Positions 32,546 through 40,447 are shown, counted from the first letter of the stretch. The stretch is DNA of 64,000 nucleotides from Curtobacterium salicis (GCF_011759505.1 NZ_JAAOYO010000004.1:124001-188000), one strand, 5' to 3'. Made by a program: numbers and translations. The notes: a model not told the origin generated them from the sequence alone.

Positions 32546-32627
32546 CGCGGTGTACTAGACGTTCTACTCCATGTCTGGGGCCGTGTCCCCCCTATTGCGG
32601 ACAAGCGCTGTCGTCCAGAGTGGAGGC

Positions 32628-32891
32628 ATGGCGAACGCGACGACATCGACGGTGACGCAGGACGACCGCTTCCGTGCGGTCCAGCTCCTGCCCGCGCCGG
32701 CGACCCTCCTCGCGCTCGCCGTCGGTGCCGGGCAGGGCCTCGAGGCCGGCCCGCTCGCGGTCGTCGCCGCCGTCGGTGTCCTCGCGACGCTGGCCAGCGC
32801 ACTCCTGCCCGCGCAGCTCGCGCACGCCGGACGCCCGATGCCCGCCCCCGCCGAGTCCGATCGGTACCGAGAGGACCGGATCCGGAACTGA
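32628..32891 (+). CDS. Small two-helix membrane protein
   Basis: 87 aa with a polar start (MANATTSTVTQDDRFR) and two close hydrophobic segments (VQLLPAPATLLALAVGAGQGL and PLAVVAAVGVLATLASALLPAQLA). The charged tail ends DRYREDRIRN. ATG at 32628 is preceded by GGAGG, which supports translation. No family recognised. The preceding 80 bases include a near-palindrome ACTAGACGTTCTACT in an AT-rich patch, a possible promoter. A GC-rich hairpin follows (32931-32958). Confidence 0.6.
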   Translation: MANATTSTVTQDDRFRAVQLLPAPATLLALAVGAGQGLEAGPLAVVAAVGVLATLASALLPAQLAHAGRPMPAPAESDRYREDRIRN

Positions 32892-32930
32892 CCCTGGAAC
32901 CCGCACCGTCCCTCCCGGCGGTGCACCGGA

Positions 32931-32958
32931 CCGGACGCATCCCCTGATGCGCGTCCGG
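32931..32958 (+). terminator. Bulged hairpin after the small membrane protein
   Basis: CCGGACGCATC (32931-32941) pairs with GATGC-GC-GTCCGG (32946-32958), leaving a 2-base bulge and a CCCT loop, 40 bases after the stop at 32891. No T-run. Confidence 0.5.
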
Positions 32959-33077
32959 CCGGGACCCCGGCCCCTGCCGGGCCGTCCCGGAACGACCGGG
33001 CCTGCCGTGCCTTCGGGACCATCGACCCCTGAACGATGTGTCCCGTTCCCCTGAGGGCGCGGTGGGCTCGGTCCCGC

Positions 33078-33542
33078 TCAGGCGGTCGTGCGGTGCTCCA
33101 CCGTGCCGGGCCAGACGTAGTCCAGGTCGTCCGGCACGTCCGGGAACAGCGGGCGGTAGTGCTCCGGGGCCTTCTGCACCAGCTTCGACCGGTGCGACAG
33201 GTGCACGCGCTCGTCCGTGTTCCACGAGGGCACCTCGAAGTCGCCGCGCTCGTACGCCGTCAGGTCCTCGGGGACGAGTGCCAGGTCGGCCAGTGTCTTC
33301 TCGAGGCAGGTGTCGGCGTGCCCGCGCTCGAGCCACACCCGGCACGTGGCGTCCTGGTAGGCCATCAGCGCCGGTCGGAAGCCGCGCCACATCGCCGTCA
33401 CCGGGTGGTGCTGCCAGCCGTAGTCCGGCAGGGTCAGCGCGCGCATCACCTGCAGGGTCTCGACCCGCTGCTTGCCGAGGCGCTTGTCGTCGAGGACCTC
33501 GGCGGAGGCGCGGAAGTCAGCGAACGGCAGGAAGGTCTGCAT
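33078..33542 (-). CDS. MSMEG_6728-family protein
   Basis: 154 aa. Opens MQTFLPFADFRASAEVLDDKRLGKQRVETLQVMRALT, the hallmark of the MSMEG_6728 family, whose N-terminus recalls the pyrimidine-dimer glycosylase/T4 endonuclease V-like fold. Further conserved parts are YGWQHHPVTAMWRGFRPALMAYQ and CRVWLERGHADTCLEKT. Activity is unproven; a DNA-repair role is only hinted at by fold. ATG at 33542. Convergent with the upstream small membrane gene and divergent from the FMN-reductase gene. Confidence 0.82.
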   Translation of the reverse strand: MQTFLPFADFRASAEVLDDKRLGKQRVETLQVMRALTLPDYGWQHHPVTAMWRGFRPALMAYQDATCRVWLERGHADTCLEKTLADLALVPEDLTAYERGDFEVPSWNTDERVHLSHRSKLVQKAPEHYRPLFPDVPDDLDYVWPGTVEHRTTA

Positions 33543-33647
33543 CTGCCGGACGGTACGCCCGAGTGCCCGGGAGCGCGCCGGTCACCGTGCCGACACATGT
33601 CGTCACATCGACGACCGGCTCGTGCGAGGCGTGTGAGCATCGACCGC

Positions 33648-34244
33648 ATGAGCAGTTCCCTCGTCGTCGGGGTCAGTGGCAGCCCGTCCGACCCGTCCCG
33701 CACCTCGACCCTCGTCGCCGCGACCGTCGACCGGCTCGCCGCCGAGCTGCCGGACGCCGAGACCGTGATCGTCGAGATCGGCCCGCTGCTGGCCGACCTC
33801 GGCGCCGCCGTCGACCGCGAGCACATGTCGGACGCCACCCGGGCAGCGCTCGAGGCCGTCGAGGCAGCCGACGTCCTGGTCGTCGGCAGCCCGGCGTTCC
33901 GTGCGGCCTACTCGGGGGCGTTCAAGCTCTTCTTCGACTGGATCGGCCAGTACGACCTGGTCGACACCCCGGTGCTGCTCACCGCGACCGGGGGGAGCGA
34001 CCGACACGCGCTCCTCGTCGAGCACCAGATGCGGCCGCTGTTCGGGTTCTTCCAGTCGACGACGCTGCCGCTGGCGGTGTTCGGCAACGAGCGGGACTTC
34101 GACAAGCGCGTCGGCGGCTACGACATCGCGAGCATCGACCTCGAGCTGCGGATCGACCAGGCCGTCCGTCGGGCGCTGCCGATCATCCGCGGCGGGTTCG
34201 TGGCGGCGGGCGTCGACGAGGTGCGGCGGCCCGCGGAGTTCTGA
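33648..34244 (+). CDS. NADPH-dependent FMN reductase-like protein
   Basis: 198 aa flavodoxin-like fold: LVVGVSGSPSDPSRTSTLVAATVDRLA (flavin-phosphate loop GSPSxxSRTS), AADVLVVGSPAFRAAYSGAFKLFFDWI, and PVLLTATGGSDRHALLVEHQMRPLFGFF. These match the SsuE/MsuE/CE1759-type reductases that supply FMNH2 to two-component monooxygenases. ATG at 33648 precedes MSSSLVVGV. No sulfonate monooxygenase sits nearby, so the partner is unknown; the LLM oxidoreductase at 13102 is a distant possibility. Confidence 0.85.
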   Translation: MSSSLVVGVSGSPSDPSRTSTLVAATVDRLAAELPDAETVIVEIGPLLADLGAAVDREHMSDATRAALEAVEAADVLVVGSPAFRAAYSGAFKLFFDWIGQYDLVDTPVLLTATGGSDRHALLVEHQMRPLFGFFQSTTLPLAVFGNERDFDKRVGGYDIASIDLELRIDQAVRRALPIIRGGFVAAGVDEVRRPAEF

Positions 34245-34284
34245 CGCGCCTCCCGGCCGGACGCCGGCGTGCGACCCGGCGGCG

Positions 34285-34719
34285 TCAGCCGCGGAGGAGC
34301 GCGGCGACGTGCGCGACCGCCAGCCGGTACCCGTCGGCTCCCGCGCCGGCGATGACCGCGGTCGCCGCCGTCGCGACGTGGTCGACGTGCCGGAACGGCT
34401 CGCGCTTCCACGTGTTCGACAGGTGCACCTCGACCACGGGGACGCTCAGTGCCTCCACCGCGTCGTGCAGCGCGACCGAGGTGTGCGCGTAGGCGGCCGG
34501 GTTGATGACGACGGCGTCGTGGTCGTCGAGCGCCTCGTGCAGCCAGTCGACGAGTTCGCCCTCGCGGTTCGTCTGCCGGAAGTCGACCTCGTGCCCGTGC
34601 TCGGCGGCCTCGGCGCGGACGATGGCCTCGAGGTCGGCGAGCGTCACGGTGCCGTACTGCGCCGGGTCCCGGCGGCCGAGGATGTCCAGGTTCGGGCCGT
34701 TGAGGACGAGGATGCGCAT
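34285..34719 (-). CDS. aroQ: Type II 3-dehydroquinate dehydratase
   Basis: 144 aa. Third shikimate-pathway enzyme. Opens MRILVLNGPNLDILGRRDPAQYG, with the flexible lid Arg and catalytic Tyr (about residue 23), then TLADLEAIV, FRQTNREGELVDWLHEA, VINPAAYAHTSVALHDA, and VEVHLSNTWKREPFRH, where His is the general acid. The size is that of the dodecameric type II enzyme. ATG at 34719. Alone here; the other aro genes are outside the window. Confidence 0.94.
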   Translation of the reverse strand: MRILVLNGPNLDILGRRDPAQYGTVTLADLEAIVRAEAAEHGHEVDFRQTNREGELVDWLHEALDDHDAVVINPAAYAHTSVALHDAVEALSVPVVEVHLSNTWKREPFRHVDHVATAATAVIAGAGADGYRLAVAHVAALLRG

Positions 34720-34776
34720 GCGCCGAGCCTACCGAGGGTCCTGATCCGGCGGGCCCGCCCGGTGCATGCCCCGGCT

Positions 34777-34792
34777 ATGTGAACGGTCACAT
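34777..34792 (+). promoter_or_regulatory. ATGTGA-acgg-TCACAT inverted repeat upstream of the symporter
   Basis: Perfect 6-base arms separated by 4 bases, 65 bases before the symporter ATG. It resembles a CRP half-site pair but has N4 rather than N6 spacing, so a GntR- or other dimeric regulator is equally possible. Confidence 0.5.
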
Positions 34793-34857
34793 CGCGTGTA
34801 ACGTCTTCGTCCGGGTCGGCAGAGTTGTCGGCTGCAACACATCGACGGAGAGTGTGA

Positions 34858-36528
34858 ATGGTCCTCGCAGCAGCGAACAGCGGGATCCGGCTCGACTTGG
34901 GCTGGGTCGACTACTTGATGATCCTCGTGTACTTCGGGGTGGTCATCTGGATCGGGTTCACGGCTCGGCGGCAGGTCCGCACGAGCATGGACTTCTTCCT
35001 CTCGGGCAGGTCCATGCCCGCGTGGATCACGGGCCTGGCGTTCGTGTCCGCGAACCTCGGCGCCACCGAGATCCTCGGCATGGCGGCCAACGGCGCCCAG
35101 ATCGGCATGGCGACGCTGCACTACTACCTCATCGGTGCCGTGCCCGCGATGGTCTTCCTCGGCCTCGTGATGATGCCCTTCTACTACGGCTCGAAGGTCC
35201 GCAGCGTGCCGGAGTTCATGCTCCGCCGCTTCGGCAAGGCCCCGCACCTCGTCAACGCGATCGCGTTCGCGGTGTCGAACGTCCTCATCGCCGGCATCAA
35301 CCTCTACGCGATGGCGATCGTCATCGAGGCGATGCTCGGCTGGCCGGAGTGGCTCGCCATCATCGTGTCCGCCGGCTTCGTGCTGGCCTACATCACCCTC
35401 GGTGGGCTCTCGAGCGCGATCTACAACGAGGTCATGCAGTTCTTCGTGATCCTCGCCGGCCTCATCCCGCTGACGATCGTCGGCCTCCACCGCGTCGGCG
35501 GCTGGAGCGGGCTGACCGAGGCCATCAAGCAGACCCAGGGCGTGCAGCACCTGCAGACCTGGGCCGGCACGGGCATCGGCAACGTCACGAACCCGATCGG
35601 GGCGAACTGGCTCGCGATCGTGCTCGGTCTGGGCTTCGTGCTGTCGTTCGGCTACTGGACGACGAACTTCACCGAGGTGCAGCGCGCGTTCTCGGCGAAG
35701 AACATGTCGGCTGCCCGCCGCACCCCGCTGATCGCCGCGATCCCGAAGCTCTTCATCCCGTTCATCGTCGTCGTCCCCGGCCTCATCGCCGCCGCCGTCG
35801 TCGGGAACCAGTTCGCCGACGGCACGCTGACCTACAACGACGCGATCCCGAAGCTCATCCAGATGTACCTGCCGACCGGTGTGCTCGGTGTCGCCGTGAC
35901 GGGCCTCCTGGCCTCGTTCATGGCCGGCATGGCGGCGAACGTCTCGAGCTTCAACACGGTCTTCACGTACGACATCTGGCAGCGCTACATCAAGCCGAAC
36001 ATGCCCGACCTGCACTACCTGAAGACCGGCCGCTGGGTCACCGTCGTCGGTGTCGTCGTCGGTGTCGGCACGGCGTTCCTCGCCGCCCAGGCCGGCAACA
36101 TCATGACCTACATGCAGACGCTGTTCTCGTTCTTCAACGCGCCGCTGTTCGCCGTCTTCATCCTCGGCCTGCTCTGGAAGCGGATGACGACGCAGGGCGC
36201 GCTGTGGGGCTACGTCCTCGGCATCATCACCCCGACGATCACCTGGATCGCCTACCTGGTGGACCCGGACCTGTTCTCGACCGCCACGGCCGAGACCATG
36301 TACGGCGCGATCATCTCGTTCGTCACGGTGATCATCGTCGCCGTCGCGGTCTCGATGTTCACGAAGCCGAAGGACGTCTCCGAGCTCGGCGGCCTGGTCT
36401 ACGGCATCGGCAAGATCGACATGAGCGCGGGCGCCGTCGCCACCGACACCGCCTGGTACCGCTCCCCGGCGCTGCTCGGCACGGTCGCCCTCGTGCTCTG
36501 CGTCGTCCTCTACCTGCCGTTCCTCTGA
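34858..36528 (+). CDS. Sodium:solute symporter (SSS family)
   Basis: 556 aa with about 14 hydrophobic segments. Signature parts: DYLMILVYFGVVIWIGFTARRQVRTSMDFFLSGRSMPAW, the FVSANLGATEILGMAANGAQIG unwound first core helix, YYGSKVRSVPEFMLRRFG, and GLLASFMAGMAANVSSFNTVFTYDIWQRYI, where Ser residues form the Na2 site. This is the SGLT/PutP/VcINDY-unrelated LeuT-like fold; the substrate (sugar, acetate, proline or other) cannot be told. ATG at 34858 with GGAGAG upstream. It is followed after 24 bases by a small two-helix protein that is probably its co-expressed partner. Confidence 0.9.
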   Translation: MVLAAANSGIRLDLGWVDYLMILVYFGVVIWIGFTARRQVRTSMDFFLSGRSMPAWITGLAFVSANLGATEILGMAANGAQIGMATLHYYLIGAVPAMVFLGLVMMPFYYGSKVRSVPEFMLRRFGKAPHLVNAIAFAVSNVLIAGINLYAMAIVIEAMLGWPEWLAIIVSAGFVLAYITLGGLSSAIYNEVMQFFVILAGLIPLTIVGLHRVGGWSGLTEAIKQTQGVQHLQTWAGTGIGNVTNPIGANWLAIVLGLGFVLSFGYWTTNFTEVQRAFSAKNMSAARRTPLIAAIPKLFIPFIVVVPGLIAAAVVGNQFADGTLTYNDAIPKLIQMYLPTGVLGVAVTGLLASFMAGMAANVSSFNTVFTYDIWQRYIKPNMPDLHYLKTGRWVTVVGVVVGVGTAFLAAQAGNIMTYMQTLFSFFNAPLFAVFILGLLWKRMTTQGALWGYVLGIITPTITWIAYLVDPDLFSTATAETMYGAIISFVTVIIVAVAVSMFTKPKDVSELGGLVYGIGKIDMSAGAVATDTAWYRSPALLGTVALVLCVVLYLPFL

Positions 36529-36552
36529 TCCGGACCCCGAAGGAGACCATCC

Positions 36553-36891
36553 ATGGCTGACACCACCACCCCCTCGGGCTCGTTGACCGAGGACGAGAAG
36601 GCGGCACTGGTCCGCTCCACCCGTCGCCTCGACCTGCGCCGCATCCTCGGCGGACTGTTCCTGCTCTACGGCGTCATCACGACCATCGTCGGGATCGTGC
36701 ACTGGGAAAGCGACCCGAAGATGACCGGCGGCATCCACATCAACCTGTGGGTCGGGCTGGCGATGCTCGCCGCCGGCCTGCTGTTCTTCCTCTGGGACCG
36801 CCTCGCACCGGTGCCGGCCGAGGACATCGTCGGACAGGCCGAGGCCGAGGCCCACCAGCGCGCCGCCGGCGAAGGCCGCGACCTGGGTTAG
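36553..36891 (+). CDS. Small membrane protein partner of the SSS symporter
   Basis: 112 aa with two hydrophobic segments (ILGGLFLLYGVITTIVGIV and NLWVGLAMLAAGLLFFLW) and charged ends. RBS AAGGAGA precedes the ATG; the gap to the symporter is 24 bases, so they form one operon ending in the palindrome at 36919-36966. Small partners of this kind accompany SSS transporters in actinobacteria and may be subunits or stability factors; no named family was recognised. Confidence 0.75.
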   Translation: MADTTTPSGSLTEDEKAALVRSTRRLDLRRILGGLFLLYGVITTIVGIVHWESDPKMTGGIHINLWVGLAMLAAGLLFFLWDRLAPVPAEDIVGQAEAEAHQRAAGEGRDLG

Positions 36892-36918
36892 GCAGGGCGG
36901 TCGCCCTGGCGACCCACG

Positions 36919-36966
36919 GACGGACGGGAGGCGCGGTACCAGCTGGTACCGCGCCTCCCGTCCGTC
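36919..36966 (+). terminator. 48-bp perfect palindrome, symporter operon terminator
   Basis: The sequence is its own reverse complement over 48 bases: GACGGACGGGAGGCGCGGTA leads into a central AGCT, then the mirror. It lies 27 bases after the stop at 36891. The inner 38 bases match 58645-58682 except for one base pair changed on both sides. Confidence 0.85.
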
Positions 36967-37056
36967 GTCGTACCGGCCGGCAGGTCGGTTCCGCCACGGA
37001 ACGGTTGCGGACCGGGGCCGGTCGGGCCAGGTTGGTCACGACGGAAGGGACCCCAC

Positions 37057-37449
37057 ATGTCGACCATGGTGTTCATCAACTTGCCGGTGTCCGACCTGGC
37101 GCGGGCGACCGCGTTCTACCAGGCGCTCGGCTACCCCCTCAACCCGGTGTTCAGCGACGACACCGCCTCGAGCATCGTCGTGAGCGACACGGTGTACGTG
37201 ATGCTCCTGACGCACGTGAAGTTCTCGGAGTTCACCGACAAGGCGATCGCCGCGCCGGACACGATCGAGGTCATCAACTCCCTCAGCGCCGAGACGAAGG
37301 AGGAGGTGCACCGGATCGTCGACGCGGCCGTCGAGGCCGGCGGGACCGAGGACCGGCCGGAGATGGACCTCGGGTTCATGTTCCAGCGGAGCTTCACCGA
37401 TCCCGACGGCCACCGCTGGGAGTACGTCTGGATGGACCCCGCCGACTGA
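37057..37449 (+). CDS. VOC-family (glyoxalase/bleomycin-resistance fold) protein
   Basis: 130 aa, two beta-alpha-beta-beta-beta units: VFINLPVSDLARATAFYQALGYPLN, then VMLLTHVKFSEF, DRPEMDLGFMFQRSFTDPDGHRWEYVWMDP. The FTDPDGHRWEYVWM end is typical of the glyoxalase-like/PhnB-type group. The metal-site His/Glu set is incomplete, so an enzyme or a binding protein is possible. ATG 37057 with GGAAGGGA upstream. Monocistronic; an inverted repeat follows. Confidence 0.87.
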   Translation: MSTMVFINLPVSDLARATAFYQALGYPLNPVFSDDTASSIVVSDTVYVMLLTHVKFSEFTDKAIAAPDTIEVINSLSAETKEEVHRIVDAAVEAGGTEDRPEMDLGFMFQRSFTDPDGHRWEYVWMDPAD

Positions 37450-37454
37450 CCCCT

Positions 37455-37526
37455 CGCAAAACGCAACCCCGGCGACACTGCGCAACGGAGTACCGCTGCG
37501 AGGAAGCGCCGGGGTTGCGTTTTGCG
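37455..37526. repeat. 20-bp inverted repeat between the VOC gene and tag
   Basis: CGCAAAACGCAACCCCGGCG (37455-37474) is repeated inverted at 37507-37526 with a 32-base spacer. It has an unusual A/T-rich core for this genome (AAAACGCAA). It starts 6 bases after the VOC stop and ends 26 bases before tag, so it may end one gene and regulate the next. Confidence 0.75.
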
Positions 37527-37551
37527 GAGGGGGCGACGGCAGGATGGGGGG

Positions 37552-38148
37552 ATGACCGACGATCTCGTGCCCGGCGAGGACGGCCTCGCCCGGCCGCTCT
37601 GGGCATCGACCGACCCGATGCTCCGCGACTACTACGACACCGAGTGGGGGATGCCGGTCCGTGACGAACGCGGCGTCTTCGAACGGCTCTCACTCGAGGC
37701 GTTCCAGTCCGGGCTGTCGTGGCGCACCATCCTGGCGAAGCGGCCGGCGTTCCGGGCGGCGTTCGCCGACTTCGACCCCGACGTCGTCGCCGGCTTCGGG
37801 GACGAGGACGTCGCTCGGCTGCTCGGGGACGCGGGCATCGTCCGGAACCGCGCGAAGATCGCGGCGACGATCACCAACGCGAACGCCACCGTCGCGCTGC
37901 GGGCGGACGGGGGACTGGCCGACTTCGTGTGGTCCTTCCGACCGGCTGACACGCCACGGCCCCGCACCGCGGCCGAGGTCCCGACGACCAGTCCGGAGTC
38001 GACCGCGCTGTCGAAGGCGCTGCGGAAGCGCGGGTTCGCCTTCGTCGGACCGACCACCATGCACGCCCTCATGGAGGCACTGGGCATCGTCGACACGCAC
38101 CTGCTCGGCAGCCACCGACGGGCGACGTCAGGCATCTGGCCCGACTGA
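37552..38148 (+). CDS. tag: DNA-3-methyladenine glycosylase I
   Basis: 198 aa HhH-family base excision enzyme removing 3-methyladenine. Motifs: DYYDTEWGMPVRDERGVFERLSLEAFQSGLSWRTILAKRPAFRAAFADFDP, DVARLLGDAGIVRNRAKI, TTSPESTALSKALRKRGFAFVGPTTMHALMEALGIVDTHL. In E. coli Tag, Cys4, His17, His175 and Cys179 hold zinc; here the equivalents are Pro, Tyr, His and Ser (ARPLW, YYDTEW, DTHLLGS), so the zinc site seems lost. ATG 37552 with GGGGG upstream. It abuts the convergent LysR-like gene with one base between stops. Confidence 0.9.
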   Translation: MTDDLVPGEDGLARPLWASTDPMLRDYYDTEWGMPVRDERGVFERLSLEAFQSGLSWRTILAKRPAFRAAFADFDPDVVAGFGDEDVARLLGDAGIVRNRAKIAATITNANATVALRADGGLADFVWSFRPADTPRPRTAAEVPTTSPESTALSKALRKRGFAFVGPTTMHALMEALGIVDTHLLGSHRRATSGIWPD

Positions 38149-38149
38149 G

Positions 38150-38968
38150 TCAGCGGTTGCCCTTCGAGCCGCGCTTCGGCTTGCCGGACATGCCGCGCGG
38201 AGTCCGACCACGACCGGTGGAGTTCTTGCCGCCGCCGCTCTTCGCCCCGGTGCCCTTCGTGGCACTCCGCTTGGCGACCGTCTTCGCGTTCGCCGCCGTG
38301 GCCTTGCCGCCGGCCGCGTTGTTGCCGGACGACTTCCCGCCGGTCGTCCTGCCACCACTCGCCTGGCGTGCGCCGTCCTGCTCGTCAGGATCCGTGCCTC
38401 CCGGCTGGTCCGGCTGCTGCCGTGAGCTGTTCGCGGTCCGGCCGCGGACGACGCCGATGAACTCCTCGGTGAGTTCCGAGGCGTCCTCGCCGCGCCAGAC
38501 GAGCGCGACACGCGTGCCGGGGGAGCCGGCGAGCGGCCGGGAGACGAGGGACTTTCGGCTCTCGGCACGGAAGAGGGACTGGGGGAGGACGACGACGCCG
38601 ACGTTCGCCTCGACCAGGTCGAGCGCTGCCGCGACGTCCGACGGCACCGGACCGGCGTCGAGGACGGTGACCTCGGCCAGGTCCGCCTCGGTGACCTCGT
38701 CGAGGTCGGCGAGGGGGGAGTCCTTCGGGGCGGCGACCACCGCGGTCTCGGTCCACAGCGGGATCGCGTGCGGCTGCTCGCCCTCGGCCCGCTCGGGCAC
38801 CGGCATCCGCGCGAAGACCATGTCGGCATCGCCCTCGATGGCGTCGAGGACCCCGTCCGCGGAGACCGGCATGAGGACCAGGTCGACGTCCGGCCGGCGC
38901 TGACGCCAGACCCGTACCCACTTGGCGGGGGAGACCCCGGGTACGAAGGCGATGGAGAGCGCGGTCAT
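38150..38968 (-). CDS. LysR-type substrate-binding domain protein with basic tail
   Basis: 272 aa. Residues 1-165 look like the effector-binding half of a LysR regulator (IAFVPGVSPAKWVRVWRQRRPDVDLVLMP, VFARMPVP, ETAVVAAPKDSPLADLDEV, VVVLPQSLFRAES, RVALVWRGED) but there is no N-terminal helix-turn-helix. Residues about 175-272 form a low-complexity tail rich in Lys, Gly, Ala and Ser (GGKSSGNNAAGGKATAANAK), ending KRGSKGNR, which could bind nucleic acid. A GTGCCTCCCGG element is read as Q-P-G-G-T-D at the junction. ATG 38968 is 33 bases from the divergent DUF5997 gene. Confidence 0.82.
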   Translation of the reverse strand: MTALSIAFVPGVSPAKWVRVWRQRRPDVDLVLMPVSADGVLDAIEGDADMVFARMPVPERAEGEQPHAIPLWTETAVVAAPKDSPLADLDEVTEADLAEVTVLDAGPVPSDVAAALDLVEANVGVVVLPQSLFRAESRKSLVSRPLAGSPGTRVALVWRGEDASELTEEFIGVVRGRTANSSRQQPDQPGGTDPDEQDGARQASGGRTTGGKSSGNNAAGGKATAANAKTVAKRSATKGTGAKSGGGKNSTGRGRTPRGMSGKPKRGSKGNR

Positions 38969-39001
38969 GCAGTCGAGCATACGGGCCGTACTCTGGTCAC
39001 C

Positions 39002-39379
39002 ATGGCCCAGGAACAGACCATGAAGCCCGAGACCGCTGCCAAGAAGCTCGGCATCCTCCTCTCGGCGACGCCCGAGTCGTTCCGTGCGGGCCCGATCGCT
39101 CGCACGACGTTCGACGAACTGCAGAGCGAACCGCCGACGTGGTTGCAGGACCTCCGTCGTGACGGGCCGCACCCGCGCCCGGTCGTCGCCGCGCGCCTCG
39201 GGGTCTCGATCTCCGGCCTGGCCCGTGCCGGTGTGGACGACGTCCTCACGACCGAGCAGATCAAGCGGCTGCTGCAGGACATGCCCGCGTGGCTCGTGCA
39301 GGAGCGTTCCACCCAGGCCGCGGTCCGCACCGAGAACGTGCGCGTGAAGCAGGAGCGCGCCGCCCGCACCGAGGGCTGA
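39002..39379 (+). CDS. DUF5997 family protein
   Basis: 125 aa, soluble, helical. Pattern of DUF5997: MKPETAAKKLGILLSATPESF, FDELQSEPPTWLQDLRRDGPHPRPVVAARLGVSISGLARAG and LTTEQIKRLLQDMPAWLVQERS. The LGVSISGLAR segment looks like a helix-turn-helix, so a DNA-binding role is possible. In actinobacteria it often sits divergently beside a LysR-like substrate-binding protein, as here, which suggests the two act together. ATG at 39002. Function unproven. Confidence 0.8.
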   Translation: MAQEQTMKPETAAKKLGILLSATPESFRAGPIARTTFDELQSEPPTWLQDLRRDGPHPRPVVAARLGVSISGLARAGVDDVLTTEQIKRLLQDMPAWLVQERSTQAAVRTENVRVKQERAARTEG

Positions 39380-39387
39380 CCCCACCC

Positions 39388-39897
39388 GTGCACGGGACCG
39401 TCGCCGACGCCATGCTCGTCGTGCCGCAGTTCGCCTCGGTGTGCTGCATCGTCGGCGACCGGTACCGTCCGCGGCCCGGCGTGATCGTCCCCGCGGCAGT
39501 GATGCTCGTCGCGATGGTGATGCCCGTCGTCCAGGCCGGTGCGTCGTGGACGATCCTGGCCGCGGCGCTGCTGCTGTTCCTCGCACCGATGCCCGTGATG
39601 CGCCGACGTCGGCGGGACGGTCGTCGCGCCGAGCCGATGGACGTGCACCGGGCGTTGTCCGCGGTCGTGATGGCGGGGATGCTGCTGATGGGGCATGCGT
39701 CCGAGCTCGCCGGCTCCGGGGTCCACGCGCACGCCCTGGTCCTGACCGCCGTGCTCGGTGCCGGGGTGATCGGCTACTGCGCCTTCAGCGGATGGCTGCT
39801 CCGGTACGAGTGGGCGCGTGAGGACCGGCGGGCCGTCCGGAGCGGCGAGGTGTTCGCGATGACCGTCGCCGTGGTCGGGATGACCCTGGCGATGTGA
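39388..39897 (+). CDS. Four-helix membrane protein of unknown function
   Basis: 169 aa. Four or five hydrophobic segments: RPGVIVPAAVMLVAMVMPVV, WTILAAALLLFLAPMPVM, VMAGMLLMGHASELAG, HALVLTAVLGAGVIGYCAF and a final VFAMTVAVVGMTLAM. The MGHAS and VHAHAL histidines recall small copper or DUF5134-type proteins, but this is weak. GTG 39388 is nine bases after the DUF5997 stop; ATG 39412 is an alternative. Likely an operon with DUF5997. Confidence 0.6.
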   Translation: MHGTVADAMLVVPQFASVCCIVGDRYRPRPGVIVPAAVMLVAMVMPVVQAGASWTILAAALLLFLAPMPVMRRRRRDGRRAEPMDVHRALSAVVMAGMLLMGHASELAGSGVHAHALVLTAVLGAGVIGYCAFSGWLLRYEWAREDRRAVRSGEVFAMTVAVVGMTLAM

Positions 39898-39916
39898 GCG
39901 GCGTTACGGTGGTGCC

Positions 39917-40447
39917 GTGTCCGACCGCATCGTCCGCCGACCCGACGCCCCACCGCCGCGCCTCGACGAGGTCGACGAGCGGATCCTCTGGGTCCTGGCC
40001 TCGGACGCCCGGATCCCGAACAACCGGCTCGCTGCCGCCGTCGGCATCGCACCATCGACGTGTCTCGTCCGGGTCCGGGCACTGGAGGACGCCGGCATCA
40101 TCACCGGCTACCGTGCCGAGGTCGACATCGCTCGTCTCGGGTTCTCGATCGAGGCGATGGTCTCCGTGCGGGTGCACGCCGCCGCGCGACACGAACTGCG
40201 CGAGTTCGCGAAACGCCTGCTCCGGGTGCCGGTGGTGCTCGACGTGTCGTTCCTGGCCGGCGACAAGGACTTCCTCGTGCACATCGCCTGCACGTCCACC
40301 GAGCAGTTGCGGGACTTCGTCGCGGACGAGTTGAGCGGTGACCCGTCGGTCGCGACGACGCAGACCTCGATCGTGTTCGAGCGGCTCGTCGCCGACCGGG
40401 AGCACCAGGCCGGGTCGTACGGCGAACTGCGCCGCTGGCAGGCCTGA
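39917..40447 (+). CDS. Lrp/AsnC-family transcriptional regulator
   Basis: 176 aa. N-terminal helix-turn-helix (LDEVDERILWVLASDARIPNNRLAAAVGIAPSTCLVRVRALEDAGIITGYRAEVD) and C-terminal RAM/ACT-like domain (IEAMVSVRVHAAARHELREFAKRLLRVPVVLDVSFLAGDKDFLVHIACTSTEQLRDFV) that binds amino acids. GTG start at 39917. The VPVVLDVSFLAGDKDFLVHI ligand/oligomer region is intact. Not clearly linked to a target gene; the convergent neighbour is a GNAT enzyme. Confidence 0.9.
   Translation: MSDRIVRRPDAPPPRLDEVDERILWVLASDARIPNNRLAAAVGIAPSTCLVRVRALEDAGIITGYRAEVDIARLGFSIEAMVSVRVHAAARHELREFAKRLLRVPVVLDVSFLAGDKDFLVHIACTSTEQLRDFVADELSGDPSVATTQTSIVFERLVADREHQAGSYGELRRWQA

Noticed and set aside
34777..34792. Classical CRP site
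   Set aside because: Spacing is N4, not N6, so it is reported only as an inverted repeat.
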